Assembly: GCF_014212135.1 (NCBI RefSeq)
Contig: NZ_JACJVQ010000006.1
Location: 124,001 to 188,000, forward strand
DNA: 64,000 nt
Direction: 5' to 3'
From: Cohnella thailandensis
Lineage (GTDB): Bacteria; Bacillota; Bacilli; Paenibacillales; Paenibacillaceae
Both the position numbers and the translations under genes were made by a program. The notes below the pieces were generated by a model. The model saw only the letters and a program-made list of their open reading frames with translations, searched no databases and was not told where the DNA came from. Shown here in pieces: positions 1 through 7,903 of this stretch (position 1 is the stretch's first letter; each line of letters opens with the position of its first letter).

Positions 1-353
1 GGAATAGCCGCAGCACCAGCTGCTTGAATAATTCTTGCGGCTACAACGGCCGGAAAAGAGCTCGAAAAAAACCCCATTAGCGAACCAAGAGTGAATAGGG
101 CAATCCCTATTAGTATTAATGACCGTGCAGAGAAACGATCGGTAAGCTTTCCATACGTACCCGAACCTGCTGCTAATACAACAGCATACAGCGTCGTTAT
201 CAGACTGCTTTCGGAAGTGGACAGATGCAAGTCTTTAATAATAAATGGAACAGCAATGTTGAACATATAGACATTCATCGTGGCCAATGATGAGGCAATT
301 AATAATAGGGCTAGCAATGCTTTTTCGTTTATAGGTTTTGCGATAGAATCCAT
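1..353 (-). CDS. MFS drug transporter, N-terminal part (3' end outside window)
   Basis: The first 117 codons of a major facilitator superfamily transporter read leftward off the window edge. The start is ATG at 353-351. The protein begins MDSIAKPINEKALLALLLIA, then shows alternating hydrophobic helices, and a cytoplasmic loop with GKLTDRFSARSLILIG, which fits the MFS loop 2-3 motif GxLaDrxGrr. This looks like a 12-14 helix proton-driven drug exporter of the TetL/EmrB kind, acting in the cytoplasmic membrane. It is divergent from the TetR gene at 494, and the gap carries two palindromes, so it is probably that TetR's target. Substrate cannot be told. Only the N-terminal part is seen. Confidence 0.8.
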   Translation of the reverse strand, partial: MDSIAKPINEKALLALLLIASSLATMNVYMFNIAVPFIIKDLHLSTSESSLITTLYAVVLAAGSGTYGKLTDRFSARSLILIGIALFTLGSLMGFFSSSFPAVVAARIIQAAGAAAI

Positions 354-414
354 CCTCAATCTCCTTCGGCCATAGTTCTGTTGAATTTGCACTAAATTTA
401 GATTAACATTAAAC

Positions 415-453
415 GGAGAGCTCTCCTCTTTATATTAAGCGGAGAGCTCTCCG
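415..453. promoter_or_regulatory. Paired TetR operators GGAGAGCTCTCC
   Basis: Two perfect palindromes GGAGAGCTCTCC lie at 415-426 and 441-452, 26 bp centre to centre. The second extends to CGGAGAGCTCTCCG (440-453). They sit between the divergent MFS (353) and TetR (494) starts, where a TetR repressor would control both. That the TetR at 494 binds here is inference from position and symmetry. Confidence 0.75.
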
Positions 454-493
454 GATGTCAATATGAACCAAGTTTAGCATGAGGGGTGTTAAT

Positions 494-1105
494 ATGTCGG
501 AGGAAATCAAGGCAATTCAGTCGCGAATGGAACGACGTGATGCCGCCGAGAATCGTCAACGAATATTGGTCGCAGCCCATAAACTTTTTGAGCAGCACGG
601 CGTGGATCAGGTAAGTATGAATCAGATAGCGGCGGAAGCCCAGATAGGTCCGGGTACCCTATATCGTCGTTATGCCAATAAAGGCGAATTGTGTTTGGAT
701 TTAATAAAAGACAGTGTCGTTCGGTTCTTCGAAGATATAGAGCAATATCTATTGCAGAATCAGCAAGAGCCGCCGGACCACCGGTTAAAGGGAATTCTCA
801 AAATTTACATGCCTTTCATTGAGAAGAAGGCACAACTACTAACAGGAGGCAAGGGGTCCGCGTCAGCTCAGCGACTTCCGTATCAATCACAGAATCCGCT
901 CTATAACAAAATGCATCAAATCGCAGTCGAGTTATTCGATGAGATGGCAGCAGCGGATCATCCAAGCCCAAATAGTATATTTAAAGCAGATATGCTGCTG
1001 ATCGCCATAAGTATTGATTCATATTTTTATCAAAGAGATGTTCGTGGCTATTCACCCGATGAAATTTTGGAACACCTTTGCTCTACATTCATTAAAGGGG
1101 TTTAA
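494..1105 (+). CDS. TetR/AcrR family transcriptional regulator
   Basis: This is a 203-residue TetR-type repressor. The N-terminal helix-turn-helix is clear (NRQRILVAAHKLFEQHGVDQ, then IAAEAQIGPGTLYRRYANK), followed by an all-helical ligand domain. The start is set at ATG 494 because GAGGGGTG (481-488) lies 5 bases ahead of it. A second ATG at 479 has no such site. It is divergent from the MFS exporter at 353 with paired palindromes between, so it probably represses itself and that exporter and is released by the exported compound. The ligand is unknown. Confidence 0.85.
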   Translation: MSEEIKAIQSRMERRDAAENRQRILVAAHKLFEQHGVDQVSMNQIAAEAQIGPGTLYRRYANKGELCLDLIKDSVVRFFEDIEQYLLQNQQEPPDHRLKGILKIYMPFIEKKAQLLTGGKGSASAQRLPYQSQNPLYNKMHQIAVELFDEMAAADHPSPNSIFKADMLLIAISIDSYFYQRDVRGYSPDEILEHLCSTFIKGV

Positions 1106-1121
1106 TGCAGTCGTGGGTTTC

Positions 1122-1155
1122 AGGGCTCTTCCTGACGCAGGAAAAGCCCTTTCTA
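1122..1155. terminator. Hairpin terminator between convergent genes
   Basis: Arms 1122-1134 and 1138-1150 (AGGGCTCTTCCTG / CAGGAAAAGCCCT, one mismatch) with a 3-base loop are followed by TTTCT. It lies between the convergent TetR (ends 1105) and flavoprotein (ends 1185). Confidence 0.6.
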
Positions 1156-1184
1156 CATCCTCGTTGATGCGAAGTGAAAGTCTG

Positions 1185-2477
1185 TTACATTAAATTCTCT
1201 TGAAGTAATGCTTTTAATCCTGCCGTATTCATTACGTTCCATGGCGTGTTTAATCCTGGCTGAAAGAAGAAGTCGGCATAGGCCAATTGTTCTAATGTGC
1301 ATCCGGTTTGAATCGCAAGGGAGACCGTATTGATATTAGCAGTCAAATCAACTTTAGACATGATTTGTCCCCCTAAAATCTTTAAAGTTGTTGGATCGTA
1401 AACCAGTTTGAACATAACGGTCGTCTCCGGAGAAAACAGGGCCGTCTCTTGTTCCAAGTAAACGGATTTTATTTCAATGCCAAGCTTTTTTGCCGTTTTA
1501 TCATTCAAACCAGTTGTAGCGAAATAATAATCGAAAATCTGCGCACCTGAAGAGCCTTGTACACCAGGAAGCGGATGAGTTGCATCGTATAAGTTTTTTA
1601 CTGCAAAATGGGCTTGACGACGCGCGTTGGTTCCTAATGAAACATTCATCCGCATTTTACCGGGATGGTACCAAACCGTTGTTGCATCCCCAATGGCGAA
1701 AATATCGGGATCACTTGTACGCATGTATTCATCTGTTTTAATTCTGCCATCCGGCAATAATTCCACTGCGCCTCGCAACCATTCCGTGTTGGGACGATTG
1801 CCGGCAGACAAGATAACCAGGTCAACTGAATAGGTGTCTTTTTTAGTTACAACCTTGACGACTCTATCCTTTTCATCACCGACAAATTCGATAATCGAGT
1901 TGCCCAGTGCCAATTCCACATTTCGATCTTTCATTTCTTTTTCAAGTACATCCGTAAATTCTTTATCTAAATAGGAGCTTAAAGGACGATCGTTGATGTC
2001 CATTAACGTAACCTTTTTCCCTGATTCGGCGAATAATGAAGCTGCTCCAGTCCCAATGTATCCTGCGCCAACAATAACAACGTTTTTAATATCTGGATCT
2101 GCAGCATGTTTTCTCATATTGAATATATCCTGTCGACTGCTCATCGTACCGATGTTTTTTAAATGATGTCCAGGGACAGGAGGAATAAATGGCTTTGCAC
2201 CAGGACTTAAAATGATTTTGTCATAACCCTCCTTTCGCGTTTCCCCTGTCATATGATTGAATATTTCCACTTGGTGTTTGCCAGGTTCTACTTTAGTTAT
2301 TTCAGTGTTGCCGAAAATGGATACTCCTTGTTGTTGTATGGTTTCAAGATCCTTGGCCGGAATGGAGGAGAAGTCTCCTTTGTCATACCATTGAACGTTC
2401 GCTTCCGGACACATCAATCGTAACGCTCCAACCGCTTCAAAACCTCCGTGTGATGCTCCTAAAACAATAGTTTTCAT
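1185..2477 (-). CDS. NADH oxidase/CoA-disulfide reductase-like flavoprotein lacking the redox cysteine
   Basis: This is a 430-residue FAD and NAD(P)H-binding protein of the NADH oxidase (Nox)/CoA-disulfide reductase family. The start is ATG 2477, preceded by GGAGAGGG. It has an N-terminal FAD site (MKTIVLGASHGGFEAVG), a central NAD(P) site (VIVGAGYIGTGAA), the second FAD motif (IFAIGDAT) and the C-terminal dimerisation domain (LAYADFFFQPGLNTPWN). The family normally carries a catalytic Cys in a SFLSCG motif at about residue 42. Here the text runs WYDKGDFSSIPAKDLETI, so the Cys and roughly 19 residues around it are missing in frame. It is divergent from the TetR at 2628. The fold is secure; the activity is doubtful. 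Confidence 0.8.
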   Translation of the reverse strand: MKTIVLGASHGGFEAVGALRLMCPEANVQWYDKGDFSSIPAKDLETIQQQGVSIFGNTEITKVEPGKHQVEIFNHMTGETRKEGYDKIILSPGAKPFIPPVPGHHLKNIGTMSSRQDIFNMRKHAADPDIKNVVIVGAGYIGTGAASLFAESGKKVTLMDINDRPLSSYLDKEFTDVLEKEMKDRNVELALGNSIIEFVGDEKDRVVKVVTKKDTYSVDLVILSAGNRPNTEWLRGAVELLPDGRIKTDEYMRTSDPDIFAIGDATTVWYHPGKMRMNVSLGTNARRQAHFAVKNLYDATHPLPGVQGSSGAQIFDYYFATTGLNDKTAKKLGIEIKSVYLEQETALFSPETTVMFKLVYDPTTLKILGGQIMSKVDLTANINTVSLAIQTGCTLEQLAYADFFFQPGLNTPWNVMNTAGLKALLQENLM

Positions 2478-2494
2478 TATTCCCTCTCCTTTAA

Positions 2495-2600
2495 ATACAT
2501 TGATGTATCTTATTTTATAATTAGGATACACCTTTGTATCTTAAGGAGTCAATTAGATACACCGTTGGACCTTATTCATTTAAGATACAGTTTGCTGTAT
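2495..2600. promoter_or_regulatory. Array of ATACA...TGTAT palindromes between Nox-like gene and TetR
   Basis: Inverted repeats of one design occupy the divergent gap: ATACAT-TG-ATGTAT (2495-2508), GATACA-CCTT-TGTATC (2525-2540) and ATACAG-TTTG-CTGTAT (2585-2600). A degenerate copy, GATACACCGTTGGACC, begins at 2556. They are probable operators for the TetR starting at 2628. Confidence 0.65.
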
Positions 2601-2627
2601 AATGAACGTACAAGGAGATAGAGAGCG

Positions 2628-3239
2628 ATGACCGAGTCAAATAAAAGCCGCCGCCGCGGCGACCAATTACAACATGATATTTATGCAGTAACGTATCGTC
2701 TGCTGGAGACGGAAGGGTACAGCGCGATTAATTTTGCGCGTATTGCTCGTGAGGCGAATACCAGTCGTTCGGTGGTTTATCGTTATTGGGATACCCCGTT
2801 TGATTTAGTGTTTGCAGCTGTCCAACAACGGATGCAACAATCGGAAGGGGTATTCAAGAGTCTGGATTTTGACAGGGGCAGTCTCCGTGATCATTTAATA
2901 TATGTTGGTCAGCAATTTATTTTGGAGTCCAACAATGGACCGTTTAAACTTTTTAAAATGCTGTTTTCCGAGATGATTAACCAGCAGGAGCGAGAACGGA
3001 CAAGCCAGATGTTGGCCGAAGCAACGGCTTCCAATATTAAGATTATGGATAACGTTCTTCAGCGGGCCGTACAACGGGGAGAAATCACAAAATTCCCACC
3101 TAAAGCGACCAAACTAATTCTTTTTGAGCAAATTCGCTATACGTTTATGCTTGAAAATGGATGGGTGTCGCATCAGAAATTGGAAGAGATTGTTGATCAT
3201 GTGGTGTTGCCGGCAATTTTATATTTTTCTAAACAGTGA
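2628..3239 (+). CDS. TetR family transcriptional regulator
   Basis: This 203-residue regulator has a basic N-terminus (KSRRRGDQLQHDIYAVTYRL) and a TetR helix-turn-helix (INFARIAREANTSRSVVYRY). The ligand-binding half matches the TetR C-terminal type with a MINQQERERTSQML segment. ATG 2628 follows AAGGAGAT. It is divergent from the cysteine-less NADH oxidase-like gene. The palindrome array in the shared gap includes one site directly over its probable promoter, so autoregulation is likely. The ligand is unknown. Confidence 0.85.
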   Translation: MTESNKSRRRGDQLQHDIYAVTYRLLETEGYSAINFARIAREANTSRSVVYRYWDTPFDLVFAAVQQRMQQSEGVFKSLDFDRGSLRDHLIYVGQQFILESNNGPFKLFKMLFSEMINQQERERTSQMLAEATASNIKIMDNVLQRAVQRGEITKFPPKATKLILFEQIRYTFMLENGWVSHQKLEEIVDHVVLPAILYFSKQ

Positions 3240-3480
3240 AATTGGCAGAAGCCACCCGATTGGTGCCTTTTGATTTCGCTCTAGGAACTGGACGAGGAAC
3301 GTTGGATATTCAGATGGTTCATAGATAGCCATAACGTAGAGGGATTTAAGGAATCAAGTTTTATCCCCTCCTGAGGACAAGAACTTGATTCCATTGACGT
3401 AAAGGACAGTGCTTGTTCAATCATCTACAGACCTTGCCTTAGCTGGGTAAGGAAGAGGCAGACTTACCTCAAACGAATTA

Positions 3481-4977
3481 CTAATCCGTAATGTTTCCGC
3501 ACCAGCGAGTGATTCCTTCATTTATTGTTTGCATTGGATTCGGATCTGCTAGAGAAATCGCCCAGGCAATATGTCCATCAGGCCGAATAAGCGCCGTGTG
3601 GACGTCGTTCCAATCCGCGTCTGCCTCAAGCAAAGATGCATGTACGACTTGAAGGTTGCTATACGTTTCCCATTGACCGCTATCCTGTTCATTATAATGG
3701 AAGCGCAACAGAAGAAAAGCACCTTTGTGCAGGAGCGGATAGGAGTTCGTCAATTGCCCGTCTCTCAGCTTTAAGCTGAGATCCTTGAAACGTTTCCCGT
3801 TTAAAGGATGGGGAGGCGCTTCGGCGTCTGGAGCATAATGTACATCCATTGCGGCGATTTGTGCGGCGATTTGATAATTAGCCTCCGGTATTTGAATCAG
3901 ATTAGCCAGCATGCTTCGCAGTTCCATGATAGGAGGAGTCACGTCCAGAAGCAGGGTTTGGACCTCGGTATTCCGGAGCAAGGCCGTATTCCATGGGAAA
4001 CGTTCGGTATGATAGCTGTCCAATAGCCAGTCCGGAGCCCAACCTTTGATTGCTCCTGCAAGCTTCCAGCCTAAGTTCATCGCTTCTTGCAAGCCGACGT
4101 TCATTCCCTGTCCGCCAGCCGGAAAATGAATGTGCGCCGAATCTCCCGCCAGGAACAATCGACCATTCCGATAGCGTCCCGCTTGCCGCGTCGCATTTCC
4201 GAAACGGGACATCCATTTCACCTCGTTCAATCCCAGGTCGCTTCCGGTCGTACGGATGATCGATGAACGAAACTCTTCCAACGTAACGGGCTCATCCTTA
4301 GAGACGTTACGTCTCTCCATATCGATCATTAAGACCCGATAGATTTGATCATTGATCGGCATGATGCTGACCAAACCTTTTTCTGTAATCCGGGATATGA
4401 CGCTCATAGGAGCCAAATCAGATAGAACAGCATCTCCGAGAATAGCCGTGAAGGTCGCGTCCGTACCTTCAAAGGAGATATTTGCCTGTTTGCGAACCAA
4501 GCTTCTGGCTCCGTCCGTACCTACCACATAAGCAGCTCTTAATGTTGTTTCTCCATTGGGTCCGGCGATCTTAACGTCGACCCCATCCTCATCCTGATGC
4601 ACAGATAGAGCCTCAACCTCTCTCCAGACCTCTGCGCCAAGGCTAAGAGCCCATTCCTCCAGCACCTTCTCCGTCTCACTCTGCGGTAAAAAGAGAGTGT
4701 GATTGGAAGTAGAATCCAACGCCGAGAAATCCAAGGGAGTTGCTAATCCGGCAAAATGCCCTCTCGGAAGTAAGCGGCCTGTATTGATTAATTGTGATTT
4801 CACTCCACGCATATCTAATATTTCAAGGGTTCGTGGATGTACGGTAAGCGCGCGTGAATAGGGAGTTGTCTCTTTTAATCGCTCAATGACGCAGACCTTT
4901 ACACCGGCTAATGCCAATTCTCCAGCCAACATCATGCCGACAGGTCCGCCACCGATAAGGATGACATCATAGTTCAT
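3481..4977 (-). CDS. FAD-dependent aromatic hydroxylase, rifampicin monooxygenase-like
   Basis: This 498-residue group A flavin monooxygenase belongs to the PheA/TfdB family. It has the GxGxxG FAD motif at residues 9-14 (GGGPVG), the DG motif (VVGTDGARSLVRK), the GD motif (LFLAGDSAHIHFPAGGQGMN) and a C-terminal thioredoxin-like domain ending in LIRPDGHIAWAI. As recalled, the layout and C-terminal PDGHxAW motif resemble rifampicin monooxygenase (Rox), but other aromatic hydroxylases share them, so the substrate is open. It lies downstream of a decayed RidA gene and faces a MarR gene whose operator-like sites cover the shared promoter region. It probably hydroxylates an aromatic compound sensed by that MarR. 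Confidence 0.8.
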   Translation of the reverse strand: MNYDVILIGGGPVGMMLAGELALAGVKVCVIERLKETTPYSRALTVHPRTLEILDMRGVKSQLINTGRLLPRGHFAGLATPLDFSALDSTSNHTLFLPQSETEKVLEEWALSLGAEVWREVEALSVHQDEDGVDVKIAGPNGETTLRAAYVVGTDGARSLVRKQANISFEGTDATFTAILGDAVLSDLAPMSVISRITEKGLVSIMPINDQIYRVLMIDMERRNVSKDEPVTLEEFRSSIIRTTGSDLGLNEVKWMSRFGNATRQAGRYRNGRLFLAGDSAHIHFPAGGQGMNVGLQEAMNLGWKLAGAIKGWAPDWLLDSYHTERFPWNTALLRNTEVQTLLLDVTPPIMELRSMLANLIQIPEANYQIAAQIAAMDVHYAPDAEAPPHPLNGKRFKDLSLKLRDGQLTNSYPLLHKGAFLLLRFHYNEQDSGQWETYSNLQVVHASLLEADADWNDVHTALIRPDGHIAWAISLADPNPMQTINEGITRWCGNITD

Positions 4978-5001
4978 ATAAATAACCTCTTTTCTTAAAT
5001 A

Positions 5002-5246
5002 TTATGGGAAGATAACGATAGCGTCTATTTCGATAAGCCATTCAGGATCGGCTAGTGCTTGAACGCCTATATATGTACTTGCTGTCTTCGGCCAATTAGG
5101 GCCAAACACATGAAATCCGGCGTCAAAAATAATCGAAATCAATTCCGGGTTGTGGTTTACCACAGTTTAGAGGCGGAAGTTACCACGACATGAGAAATTA
5201 CAGATGTAACCTTATCCGTCAATGTCTTTGGATTCATTATTTCCAT
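5002..5246 (-). pseudogene. Remnant of a RidA/YjgF family gene
   Basis: Starting at ATG 5246 after a good AAGGAG site, the frame reads MEIMNPKTLTDKVTS then SHVVVTSASKLW and a stop. A second frame then carries the RidA C-terminal pattern FHVFGPNWPKTASTYIGVQA ending WLIEIDAIVIFP at 5002. The length is 245 bases, not a multiple of three, against about 390 for an intact RidA gene, so an internal deletion and frameshift have broken it. RidA proteins hydrolyse reactive enamines/imines. It would have been the first gene of the monooxygenase operon. Confidence 0.75.
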
Positions 5247-5272
5247 AGGCAAGTCTCCTTCATTGGTTATTG

Positions 5273-5426
5273 TTTCACATGAAATTTTTTTAATGCTGAT
5301 TAATAAAGGGATGATAAAAAAATAGCATATAATATAGTTTCATATGAAACTATATCATTGTACGGTGTCACTCCTTATTCTGTCAACCCCACCCAATATG
5401 AGCACACCCGTTTGTTTCTCATGAAA
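5273..5426. promoter_or_regulatory. Three MarR-type operators TTTC-N4-GAAA
   Basis: TTTCACATGAAA (5273-5284), a perfect 20-bp palindrome centred on TTTCATATGAAA (5334-5353) and TTTCTCATGAAA (5415-5426) share one design. The third lies just upstream of a TATAAT box (5437-5442) for the MarR gene. The first two would serve the leftward RidA/monooxygenase transcript. Binding by the adjacent MarR is inferred. Confidence 0.75.
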
Positions 5427-5473
5427 TATTCTATGATATAATGAAACAAATGAGTCGAGGAGCCAGCAAAATC

Positions 5474-5950
5474 ATGGATACTGCCAATAAAAACAAAGCC
5501 GCAATTCATGAATTTTTCGTTCAGTTTCTTCAGCAAAAAGAGCAATATGAAACCCGAATAACTGCAGCATACCTCGAGGATATCCGGAAGCATATCGAAC
5601 CGGAATTCAGCTTGAACATGACGGAACTGCACACCATTGCGTGTATCGGAGAGCGGGAGCCGATCAATGTCACTTCCATCGCGGAAAGGTTAAATCTAAG
5701 CAAAGGGAATACCTCCAAGATCGCAAATAAATTATTAAAGGCAGGTTGGGTGCGAAAAGCCCAACTCAACGATAACAAAAAGGAAGTGTATTTTCGGCTA
5801 ACGCCTGTCGGCAAAAAGCTATTTGCTGCTCATGATGAGCTCCATACGAAGGAAAAGCAAAGAATGTACGGATTTTTGGAAAAATTCAACGAACGCGATC
5901 TTGAATTTATCAAACGGCTGTTTGAAGATATGGTTGACTTCTATCGCTAA
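5474..5950 (+). CDS. MarR family transcriptional regulator
   Basis: This 158-residue winged-helix regulator shows SIAERLNLSKGNTSKIANKL as recognition helices and a wing with LNDNKKEVYFRLTPVGKKLF. ATG 5474 is chosen because the TATAAT box at 5437-5442 puts transcription start after the earlier ATG at 5441, and GAGGAG precedes 5474. It is divergent from the RidA remnant and flavin monooxygenase and, judging by three matching palindromes, probably represses both directions. MarR proteins are usually released by phenolic ligands, which would suit an aromatic hydroxylase target. Confidence 0.85.
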   Translation: MDTANKNKAAIHEFFVQFLQQKEQYETRITAAYLEDIRKHIEPEFSLNMTELHTIACIGEREPINVTSIAERLNLSKGNTSKIANKLLKAGWVRKAQLNDNKKEVYFRLTPVGKKLFAAHDELHTKEKQRMYGFLEKFNERDLEFIKRLFEDMVDFYR

Positions 5951-6025
5951 CGTACCTCAACAACTGCACCTATGTTAGACATCAATAACATGGGAATTTC
6001 ATGCACGACGAATCGTAGGAATCAA

Positions 6026-6047
6026 GGCACCCAAGCGGGTGCCTTTT
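6026..6047. terminator. GGCACCC-type terminator
   Basis: GGCACCC-AAGC-GGGTGCC (6026-6043) followed by TTTT lies between the convergent MarR and XRE-type genes. Related hairpins occur at 41457, 46372 and 50556. Confidence 0.8.
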
Positions 6048-6055
6048 GATTTGTT

Positions 6056-6883
6056 CTATCCGTGTGTAAAATGCTTTTCCAGCTTTGACCTTGTTGCTGG
6101 GAGAGGCGTGTAAATCATCACTCTCATATCAGGATCATTGGGGATTTGCAGGGTAATATGATCAAACTCCAAATGCCCCATGTCAGGATGCTCCACTTCT
6201 TTAAATCCTTCAAGAGAGCTTGGCGTTTCATGCTGCAGCCATAGACGGTCAAATTCGGGGCATACACGTTTAAGGTCTTCAATTAATCCGGCAAACGATG
6301 AATCTTCAACGTAGCGGGCAGATGCCGTGTGGAATTCCGCAATCATTCCCGCAGCCTTTTGGTCGAAATCCTTGAAGCGCCCCCTCCATACTGGGTCTGT
6401 GAAATACCGCCAGATTAAATTGAATTCATGAGGCGGGGATGCTGAGGAAATGGAGAAAGCCTCATTCGCAGCATCATTCCAGGCCACAAAATCCGAGCGT
6501 CTTCCCAAAACATATGCGGGATTCGGAGTAAGGTCATCCAGTATCCTTTGAAATGCGGATCCGATGCTTTATCCATGAGGAGACAAGTAGGGAGGAAGCG
6601 ATTCTCCTGCGAGAAAAAAGAGATGGCGTCGTTCGTTGGGGCCGAGCCTTAAAGCCGCAGCTAGACTTTCCAACACTTGTATGGATGGACGCACATCACG
6701 TCCCTGCTTCAGCCACACGTACCAGGATGTGCCGATATTCGTCAGTTGGGCAACCTCTTCCCGACGCAATCCGGCTGTCCGGCGGCGCGTCCCCGTCGGC
6801 AATCCCACATCTTCAGGAGAAAGGCTAGACCTCCGTTTGCGCAAAAATTCACCGAGAGCCGAACGGCGCTCGCTATCGTTCAT
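6056..6883 (-). pseudogene. XRE/MmyB-type regulator interrupted by an in-frame stop
   Basis: One continuous frame of 276 codons starts at ATG 6883 after AAGGAGGGG. It encodes an XRE helix-turn-helix (RRKRRSSLSPEDVGLPTGTR... then GLRREEVAQLTNIGTSWYVW) and a MmyB-like ligand domain (AYVLGRRSDFVAWNDAANEA to the end). A TAA at 6569-6571 splits it right after LPPYLSPHG, at the linker. There is no frameshift: both halves are in the same frame and all family segments are present. It is either a recent nonsense mutation or a sequencing error. The intact paralogue at 30223 shows the full-length form. It is divergent from the SDR at 7034. Confidence 0.8.
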
Positions 6884-6973
6884 ATCAACCCCTCCTTGCC
6901 TATTATTCGGAAACCTATGATCAAGCAACCTCTCGTCAGTAGTGTATTAGCAAATTATACTCGGTCGTAGAAT

Positions 6974-6999
6974 AAGGCTTCAATTCAGTTTGAAGCCTT
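6974..6999 (+). promoter_or_regulatory. Leader hairpin upstream of SDR gene
   Basis: AAGGCTTCAA / TTGAAGCCTT, a perfect 10-bp stem with a 6-base loop, stands 34 bases before the SDR start. It could be an mRNA-stabilising leader stem or an operator; no long T tract follows. Confidence 0.4.
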
Positions 7000-7033
7000 T
7001 CAGAACCATTGCCGAATCCAAAGGAGACAGACC

Positions 7034-7828
7034 ATGCAAACAACAACTCAGCACAAAAATAACAATTCTGAAGGAATGCTTAGCAATAAGGTAGCTTTGA
7101 TTACAGGGGCCAGCCGGGGCATCGGAGCGGCGGCAGCCAAACTCTTCGCCGAAGAAGGAGCGGCGGTTACGCTCGTCGCAAGAACAGAAGCGGCTCTGCG
7201 TTCCGGAGTAGAGGAAATTATCGCGAAAGGCGGCAAAGCCGATTACATTGTGGCCGATCTGGCCGATTCCGCCAGCATCGAACGGGCGGTTCAAACGACC
7301 GTTGAACGTCACGGCCGCTTGGATATCGCCTTCAATAATGCTGGAATTGGGGCCCCCCTTTCGCCCATAACAGAGGTCACGGAAGAGGAATTCGACCTTC
7401 TTCAGGCTGTAAATTACAAAGGAATCTGGGTGGCAATGAAAGCGGAAATCAAGGCTATGCTCAATACCGCAGGTGCCGGTGCCATTGTCAACAACAGCAG
7501 CGTGGGCAGCTTCCGAGGTAATCCGGGGTTATCTGTCTACGGAGCCGCCAAACGGGCTGTTAATAGTCTGACCGAAACGGCTGCAGTTGAATTCGGACCT
7601 TCGGGCATCCGGGTAAACGCTATTGCGCCTGGTACCACCATGACCGAGATGATCGAGGGATTAGTTGCTCAAGTTCCAGATATAATTGAAAAAAGCAACT
7701 CATTGACGCCTCTTAGACGTCCTGCCAATCCGCATGAGATCGCGCAAGCGGCAGCCTGGCTATTAAGCGATCGCGCCTCATTCGTGACAGGCGTCGTTCT
7801 GCCGGTGGATGGCGGTGCAAGAGCGTAA
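7034..7828 (+). CDS. SDR family oxidoreductase
   Basis: This is a 264-residue classical short-chain dehydrogenase/reductase. It has the cofactor motif TGASRGIG at residues 24-31, NNAG, the catalytic Ser (NNSSVGS) and YGAAK for the YxxxK pair, and a C-terminal TGVVLPVDGG typical of glucose dehydrogenase/3-oxoacyl reductase-like SDRs. The start is ATG 7034 after AAGGAGAC. It is divergent from the interrupted MmyB-type regulator. In such pairs the regulator commonly controls the reductase, so this gene may now be deregulated. The substrate cannot be assigned. Confidence 0.88.
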   Translation: MQTTTQHKNNNSEGMLSNKVALITGASRGIGAAAAKLFAEEGAAVTLVARTEAALRSGVEEIIAKGGKADYIVADLADSASIERAVQTTVERHGRLDIAFNNAGIGAPLSPITEVTEEEFDLLQAVNYKGIWVAMKAEIKAMLNTAGAGAIVNNSSVGSFRGNPGLSVYGAAKRAVNSLTETAAVEFGPSGIRVNAIAPGTTMTEMIEGLVAQVPDIIEKSNSLTPLRRPANPHEIAQAAAWLLSDRASFVTGVVLPVDGGARA

Positions 7829-7840
7829 TTCCAAACAAAG

Positions 7841-7876
7841 GGAGTATCTGAAGGGTCCATTGATCCGGGATACTCC
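7841..7876. terminator. Hairpin between convergent SDR and MATE genes
   Basis: GGAGTATC (7841-7848) pairs with GATACTCC (7869-7876) just after the SDR stop. The T tract is short, so termination is likely but not certain. Confidence 0.5.
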
Positions 7877-7903
7877 TTCCGTATGCTCCGCTTGCATTAC
7901 TTT

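Noticed and set aside
3240..3480. Possible terminator remnant with GCCACC/GGTGCC near 3250-3272
   Set aside because: The arms pair poorly and the stretch shows no other structure, so it is mentioned only as a trace of the GGCACCC family.
6509..6568. Possible frameshift between the two halves of the regulator at 6056-6883
   Set aside because: Codon-by-codon reading shows both halves in one frame with family-like text (FQRILDDLTPNPAYVLGRR) between; only a TAA interrupts.
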